From Phycisphaerales bacterium (GTDB taxonomy: Bacteria > Planctomycetota > Phycisphaerae > Sedimentisphaerales > Anaerohalosphaeraceae): a stretch of DNA of 10,594 nucleotides. The position numbers and the translations under genes are program-made. The notes under the pieces are model-generated. The model made no database searches and was not told the origin of the DNA. It saw only the letters and a list, made by a program, of their open reading frames with translations. Positions 6,993 to 10,594 of this stretch are shown here, one piece after another (position 1 is the stretch's first letter; every line of letters starts with the position of its first letter). The stretch covers positions 1 through 10,594 of the forward strand of contig DRGS01000124.1 of the NCBI GenBank assembly GCA_011053245.1, written 5' to 3'.

Positions 6993-8352
6993 GCTTTGGG
7001 CCGTTGCAAAGAATACGATAGCTCAGGCCGTCCGTATGAAAGTGGTGGCTGTGGTTATCGTTCTGCTGCTTTTGCTGCTTCCGATCATGAGCAGGATCAT
7101 GGTCGGTGACAATACGCTGCATGGGAAACTCCAGACGTTCATAAGTTATGGTCTGTCTTTGACGAGCCTGCTTCTTTGCGTTCTTACGATCGTCATTTCG
7201 TGTTATACATTGACGAGCGACCTTAAGAGTAAAGAGATATTTCTCGTAGTTACAAAACCTGTAAGACGGTTTCAGATCGTTTGCGGTAAACTGTTAGGCG
7301 TAATAATCATCGATATTTTTCTTCTCGCGGTTTTTTCGGGGATAATATACGCACTGACGCTGACCATTTCCAAAGTGACCGAAGTCGAAGCTGTGGAATC
7401 TGTTAAGATCCAGCGTGAGTTCTTTACCGCGCGTGACGGCATTAAGGATCCCATCGATAAAGACCGGGTGAACAAGATGGTCGCAATTGCTTATGCCAAC
7501 CTCGATAAAAACGACGAGTTGCCGCCGGCGATGAGCGAAGGGAGAATACGTGATCAGCTTAGACAGCAGGCTCTTGCCGCTATGCAGTTAGTTGGTGTTG
7601 GCGAGACGCGGGCATGGGAGTTTAGTAATTTGAGGCCCCTTGACACCGATGAAACGATTTTTATTCGATACAAATATGAAGTTGCACAAGATACTGCCGA
7701 CATGAAAGTACGCGGTTCGTGGCGTGTAGGTGACTTCCGGCAGGCACGTTACGGTCCGGGCCAGTGGCAGACGCCGGTGTATGAGGTTAACCGTGCCGAC
7801 GTGATCGGTACCTTTCACGAGTTCGAGATCCCAGCCGATGCCATAGCCGAAGACGGCAAGCTGATGCTGGGTTTTTACAATTTGCCGATAAACAATGCTA
7901 CCGTGATGCCGCAGGAGGTAGAGGTTCTTTACAGGGCGGGTTCTTTCGGCGCTAACTATCTTCGCGTTACGGCACTGATCCTGGCCAGACTCGTGTTTCT
8001 TGCCGCCCTTGGCATCTCTCTTTCTACATGGTTGTCCTTCCCCGTGGCGATATTGATATGCGTCGTTATATTTTGCGTAGGTATCGTAAGCGGTTTTGTG
8101 ACCGAGTCACTGGAAGTTCTTAGTACGTCGGTGCAGATGTTTTACAATTTTACCATAAGGCCTGTACTCTGGTTCTTTCCACGTTTTGACGGCGACTTTA
8201 ATCCGACACATTTCATGGTCGAGGGAAAGCTTTTGAGTATACCCTTTCTCATGAAAACGGTCGCGGTGCTGGTTGGTGTCAAGGCGCTGGTACTGACTTT
8301 ATTTGGAATATTTATATTTAGTAACCGGGAGATAGCTAAGCCGACGGCTTAG
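6985..8352 (+). CDS. ABC-2 type permease with large extracytoplasmic domain
   Basis: This encodes 455 residues and is the membrane partner of the ATPase just upstream. Predicted helices are at about 20-38, 52-74, 103-127, 325-347, 352-372 and 426-446, the six-helix ABC-2 plan. The loop 'SKEIFLVVTKPVRRFQIVCGKLLG' (about 82-105, given as a landmark) is the typical cytoplasmic segment before helix 3. Between helices 3 and 4 lies a domain of about 195 residues that should face the periplasm. Its first part (138-205) is helical and charged. Its second part (about 218-320) is rich in aromatic and beta-type residues and could be a jelly-roll; that is inference. The frame is open upstream to 6826, but the chosen ATG at 6985 has GGAG at 6972-6975, nine bases upstream. 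It starts directly with an amphipathic 'MSKLWAVAKNTIAQAV' leader, as in this family. ATG at 6976 is the alternative. The ATG shares bases with the ATPase stop (ATGAGTAA). Confidence 0.9.
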   Translation: MSKLWAVAKNTIAQAVRMKVVAVVIVLLLLLLPIMSRIMVGDNTLHGKLQTFISYGLSLTSLLLCVLTIVISCYTLTSDLKSKEIFLVVTKPVRRFQIVCGKLLGVIIIDIFLLAVFSGIIYALTLTISKVTEVEAVESVKIQREFFTARDGIKDPIDKDRVNKMVAIAYANLDKNDELPPAMSEGRIRDQLRQQALAAMQLVGVGETRAWEFSNLRPLDTDETIFIRYKYEVAQDTADMKVRGSWRVGDFRQARYGPGQWQTPVYEVNRADVIGTFHEFEIPADAIAEDGKLMLGFYNLPINNATVMPQEVEVLYRAGSFGANYLRVTALILARLVFLAALGISLSTWLSFPVAILICVVIFCVGIVSGFVTESLEVLSTSVQMFYNFTIRPVLWFFPRFDGDFNPTHFMVEGKLLSIPFLMKTVAVLVGVKALVLTLFGIFIFSNREIAKPTA

Positions 8353-8364
8353 TTCGAATAGAAA

Positions 8365-10134
8365 ATGCGTTTACGCGATCTTGCAATTTGTTCTTTATGT
8401 ATCGTCCTGGCGGGGGGCGCTCTCTTTGGCGCGTCGCAGCGTCTTGAGAATATCCACAAGGCTCGCGAGGATATGGGTCTTGTCAGTAATACCGCACTGG
8501 AAAACGCTCCGCCTTCTCTTGCTTTTGCTACTGTCGCGATGGGAGCGTTTCGCGGTCTTGTCGTGGATGTGCTCTGGATGCGAGCCGATAAGATGAAGGA
8601 AGAGGGCAAGTTTTTTGACGCAAGGCAGTTGGCCGAATGGATCACAGTTTTGCAGCCGCGGTTTGCCAAGGTGTGGGATTTTCAGGCGTGGAACATGGCC
8701 TATAACATTTCGGTCGCGGTTCCTGCAGCCCAGTGGCAGCAGCGATGGCGATGGGTGCAAAACGGTTATGAACTTCTTCGCGATAAGGGCATTGAAATGA
8801 ATCCCAAGAGCATTCTGCTCTACAGATCCCTTGCCTGGATATTCCAGCATAAGATCGCAGGTATAAATGACGATTGTCACCATCATTATAAACGTGAGCT
8901 TGCGCAGGCGATGGGAAAACTCGTCGATCCGATGACTAATGACAATTTTCGATCCCTTGCCGCAGCCCCAGAGACTCTTTCTGAAATTATTGTCGATCCT
9001 GGTGTTACGGAATTTATTTCCGCGTTGAGATCAGCCGACGAAGCGTTCGGCGAAGACGACAGATTCGTTACCAATTATCTTGCTCTGAGGCAAAGCCCTG
9101 ATATATTTGACGCTGCGGCACATGAGGTTATTAACCATTTTCGCGGCAGCGAGACGCTCGAAAAATTCGATGTTTTTGCCAAAGCTTATCAGTTGCGTAA
9201 TGTCTGGAAGTTCGATGTTGACCTGATGGTCAGGCTCAACGAAAAGTATGGCCCATTTAAGTTCGACAGTCCGGACGTTCGGGTGCCGCTAAACTGGGGA
9301 CACCCGAATGTTCATGCAATATACTGGGCCGAAAAAGGCCTCGAAGTCGCCGGTAGACAGGGTAAGTATTCTATTGAAGAAAAAAATACCGACCGCATAG
9401 TCTTTCATAGCCTTCAGTCCCTCTATCGCAGAGGCAAGACCTTCATCTACCCTGTTAAAGACAAGCCGTCCTTAGTCTTTCTTCGTCCTGATTTGCAGAT
9501 GTTTGGTAGCTGCGATCAGTATTGGCAGGACACGATCGCTAAATACGCAGTACTCCAACATGGCAAAGCCAAGGGACTTACAAAGGGTCACAGGAACTTT
9601 CTCATAAATGCAGTCAGCTCATTTTATCAGGCTGGTCAAGTCGCCAAAGCTGGGCAAATATATAATTACCTAAGGACCACTTACCCGGACCCAGAAGGAA
9701 AATTCAAAGTGGGGCTGCTTACCTTTGTCAAAAGGCGACTGAAAGAGGAGCTTAATTCTTTATCCATGAAAGATGCCACCGAGATGATCATCATGTCGCT
9801 GCGTGAAGCGTATTTCAGATATGCTGTTCATGACGACGATCAAGCCTTTGGAAGGGAGAAGTTCGCGAAGGAAGTTTACGCTGTATATCAAGTGGAATTC
9901 GGTGGTTTGGAATACGGTGAAGCGGAAGTCGAAAGGTCCGCCATCCCCGCTTTTGATATGCTTAAGTACAGGGCTTTTGTTGATTTCCTCAACGATCCGT
10001 TTTATCCCGAGGAAATGCGAGGCCGCCTGGTCGGTCGAATGGAAGTCGAGCGGCCCGATATTCTGGAAAAGCTGCAGCGCCAGCACGAGGGTTTCATCAA
10101 AAAAGCTCAGGAGGCCGGCAACACTGCCCCCTGA
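8365..10134 (+). CDS. Signal-anchored helical (TPR-like) protein of unknown function
   Basis: This encodes 589 residues of unknown function. A hydrophobic stretch at about 6-22 after 'MRLRD' is a signal anchor or signal peptide without a clear lipobox, so the bulk should lie outside the cytoplasmic membrane. Residues 50-165 hold a conserved-looking block, 'FRGLVVDVLWMRADKMKEEG', then 'LQPRFAKVWDFQAWNMAYNI' and 'LAWIFQHKIAG', rich in Trp and Tyr. Its helix lengths resemble TPR repeats; 'HHHYKRELAQAMG' follows. A second helical region covers about 405-510. I recall similar proteins encoded beside ABC-2 permeases in PVC bacteria, which suggests a periplasmic partner or substrate-handling factor for that transporter; this is not proven. 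It starts 12 nt after the permease stop. No good Shine-Dalgarno sequence precedes the ATG ('cgaatagaaa'), so it may depend on translational coupling. The next gene is a helicase with its own promoter, so this is probably the last gene of the operon. Confidence 0.85.
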   Translation: MRLRDLAICSLCIVLAGGALFGASQRLENIHKAREDMGLVSNTALENAPPSLAFATVAMGAFRGLVVDVLWMRADKMKEEGKFFDARQLAEWITVLQPRFAKVWDFQAWNMAYNISVAVPAAQWQQRWRWVQNGYELLRDKGIEMNPKSILLYRSLAWIFQHKIAGINDDCHHHYKRELAQAMGKLVDPMTNDNFRSLAAAPETLSEIIVDPGVTEFISALRSADEAFGEDDRFVTNYLALRQSPDIFDAAAHEVINHFRGSETLEKFDVFAKAYQLRNVWKFDVDLMVRLNEKYGPFKFDSPDVRVPLNWGHPNVHAIYWAEKGLEVAGRQGKYSIEEKNTDRIVFHSLQSLYRRGKTFIYPVKDKPSLVFLRPDLQMFGSCDQYWQDTIAKYAVLQHGKAKGLTKGHRNFLINAVSSFYQAGQVAKAGQIYNYLRTTYPDPEGKFKVGLLTFVKRRLKEELNSLSMKDATEMIIMSLREAYFRYAVHDDDQAFGREKFAKEVYAVYQVEFGGLEYGEAEVERSAIPAFDMLKYRAFVDFLNDPFYPEEMRGRLVGRMEVERPDILEKLQRQHEGFIKKAQEAGNTAP

Positions 10135-10179
10135 CGCCCATCCCATCAAAAGATATGTATTTGTCTGCGATAATACCCC

Positions 10180-10207
10180 TTGAAGATGTCGTACTTCATG
10201 TTATAAT
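10180..10207 (+). promoter_or_regulatory. Sigma70-type promoter for the helicase gene
   Basis: TTGAAG at 10180-10185 matches four of six bases of the -35 consensus. TATAAT at 10202-10207 is a perfect -10 box, and the spacing is 16 bp. Transcription would start near 10213-10215, giving a leader of about 60 nt before the helicase ATG. It lies in the only intergenic gap longer than 100 nt in the window, which supports a real promoter and a new transcription unit. Confidence 0.72.
10181..10198. repeat. Short inverted repeat in the promoter spacer
   Basis: TGAAG (10181-10185) and CTTCA (10194-10198) are 5-bp inverted arms separated by 8 bases. They lie between and overlap the -35 box and the -10 region. 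This could be an operator for a repressor, but arms this short occur by chance. It does not match the LexA sites I know (CTG-N10-CAG or GAAC-N4-GTTC). Confidence 0.25.
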
Positions 10208-10230
10208 AGGGCACGTTTATTAAGGATTTG

Positions 10231-10252
10231 AAGACCTCTTAGCGGGTTTTTT
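10231..10252 (+). terminator. Weak hairpin with T-run in the helicase leader (possible attenuator)
   Basis: AAGACC (10231-10236) can pair with GGTTTT (10245-10250) around an 8-nt loop, with one G-T pair, and a run of six T (10247-10252) overlaps the 3' arm. It lies downstream of the promoter and upstream of the helicase ATG, so if active it would attenuate that gene. The stem is only 6 bp and poor in G-C, so it is a weak candidate. It could also be incidental. Confidence 0.25.
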
Positions 10253-10276
10253 GTTTATTGCATGGATGGATTTATT

Positions 10277-10594
10277 ATGGAGCAGGGGGCATTTTCATCG
10301 TCGGTTGACGTTAGTATGCTTACGGAGTCGCAGAAGAAAGCTGTTTTTCATAAAGACGGCGCACTGCTCGTACTTGCTGGCCCGGGCAGCGGCAAGACCC
10401 GCGTCATCACTAACCGTATCATGGCTCTTATCGACGCGGGTGTGAGATCCTTTAACATTTGCGCTATAACCTTTACCAATAAAGCCGCCGACGAAATGCG
10501 ACAGAGGCTCAGCATGGTTCGCGGCGTTCATATCAGTACCTTTCATTCGCTTTGCGTGCGAATTCTTCGCCAGTATCCTAGCCAAGCGAAGATA
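10277..10594 (+). CDS. uvrD: UvrD/PcrA/Rep superfamily 1 DNA helicase, 3'-truncated
   Basis: This is the N-terminal 106 residues of an SF1A helicase; the frame is open to the window end, and a full protein is usually about 650-750 residues. These ATP-driven 3'-5' helicases unwind DNA in excision and mismatch repair and clear replication forks. Visible motifs are the Q motif 'LTESQKKAV' (15-23, Gln19), Walker A 'AGPGSGKT' (34-41), motif Ia 'AITFTNKAADEM' (63-74) and motif Ib 'STFHSLCVRILR' (87-98). The start at 10277 is preceded by a weak GGATGGA (10264-10270). An in-frame ATG at 10262 would add MDGFI and cannot be excluded. The N-terminus alone cannot separate UvrD, PcrA and Rep. It has its own promoter and probably no functional link to the upstream membrane genes. 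Confidence 0.92.
   Translation, partial: MEQGAFSSSVDVSMLTESQKKAVFHKDGALLVLAGPGSGKTRVITNRIMALIDAGVRSFNICAITFTNKAADEMRQRLSMVRGVHISTFHSLCVRILRQYPSQAKI

Noticed and set aside
10251..10445. TTG-initiated frame overlapping the helicase gene
   Set aside because: It is out of frame with the helicase, whose motifs are unmistakable in the frame containing 10277, and has no domain of its own.
1..10594. CRISPR arrays, tRNA or rRNA genes, insertion sequences, phage or defence genes
   Set aside because: I saw no regularly spaced repeats, no tRNA-like cloverleaf regions in the short gaps, no transposase or integrase frames, and no recognised defence domains. The only transposon-related sequence is the adapter.

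Overview
All genes in this window lie on the + strand, and it reads as a stretch of a draft or metagenomic contig from a Gram-negative-type bacterium. My best guess is a member of the PVC group, most likely Planctomycetota near the Phycisphaerae. This rests on recalled resemblance: an SPFH trio, an ABC-2 permease with a large extracytoplasmic domain, and a signal-anchored helical protein with the 'FRGL..D.LWMRAD' motif beside the permease. There is no rRNA or marker phylogeny here, so the taxon is tentative. The first 19 bases are not genomic: they match the Nextera/Tn5 transposase adapter, so the first gene has lost its true start.

Layout: (1) 20-3738 encodes three consecutive SPFH/Band-7 membrane proteins: a 5'-truncated HflK-like protein with an extra N-terminal membrane segment, an HflC, and a second HflK-like protein. 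In known systems HflK and HflC form membrane assemblies around the FtsH protease; no ftsH is in the window. (2) 3742-5739, only 3 nt after the SPFH trio, encodes a complete eight-helix P1B metal-exporting ATPase with a His/Cys-rich N-terminus and no classical HMA domain. Its last helix does not fit the textbook Cu or Zn/Cd signatures. (3) 5787-8352 encodes an ABC transporter: an ATPase with a long acidic tail, then an ABC-2 permease whose start codon overlaps the ATPase stop (ATGAGTAA). (4) 8365-10134, 12 nt later, encodes a signal-anchored helical (TPR-like) protein of unknown function. (5) After the only sizeable non-coding gap (about 140 nt), which holds a strong sigma70-type promoter, a UvrD/PcrA/Rep helicase gene begins and runs off the window end.

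Genes from 20 to 10134 have gaps of 82, 43, 3, 47, -8 and 12 nt with no convincing intrinsic terminator. They are probably read as one or two long transcripts, with the helicase as a separate unit. The common theme is the cell envelope: membrane protein quality control, metal efflux and an ABC export/remodelling module. I do not see a clearly new defence or mobile system. The least explained parts are the SPFH trio and the ABC ATPase-permease-anchored helical protein module.
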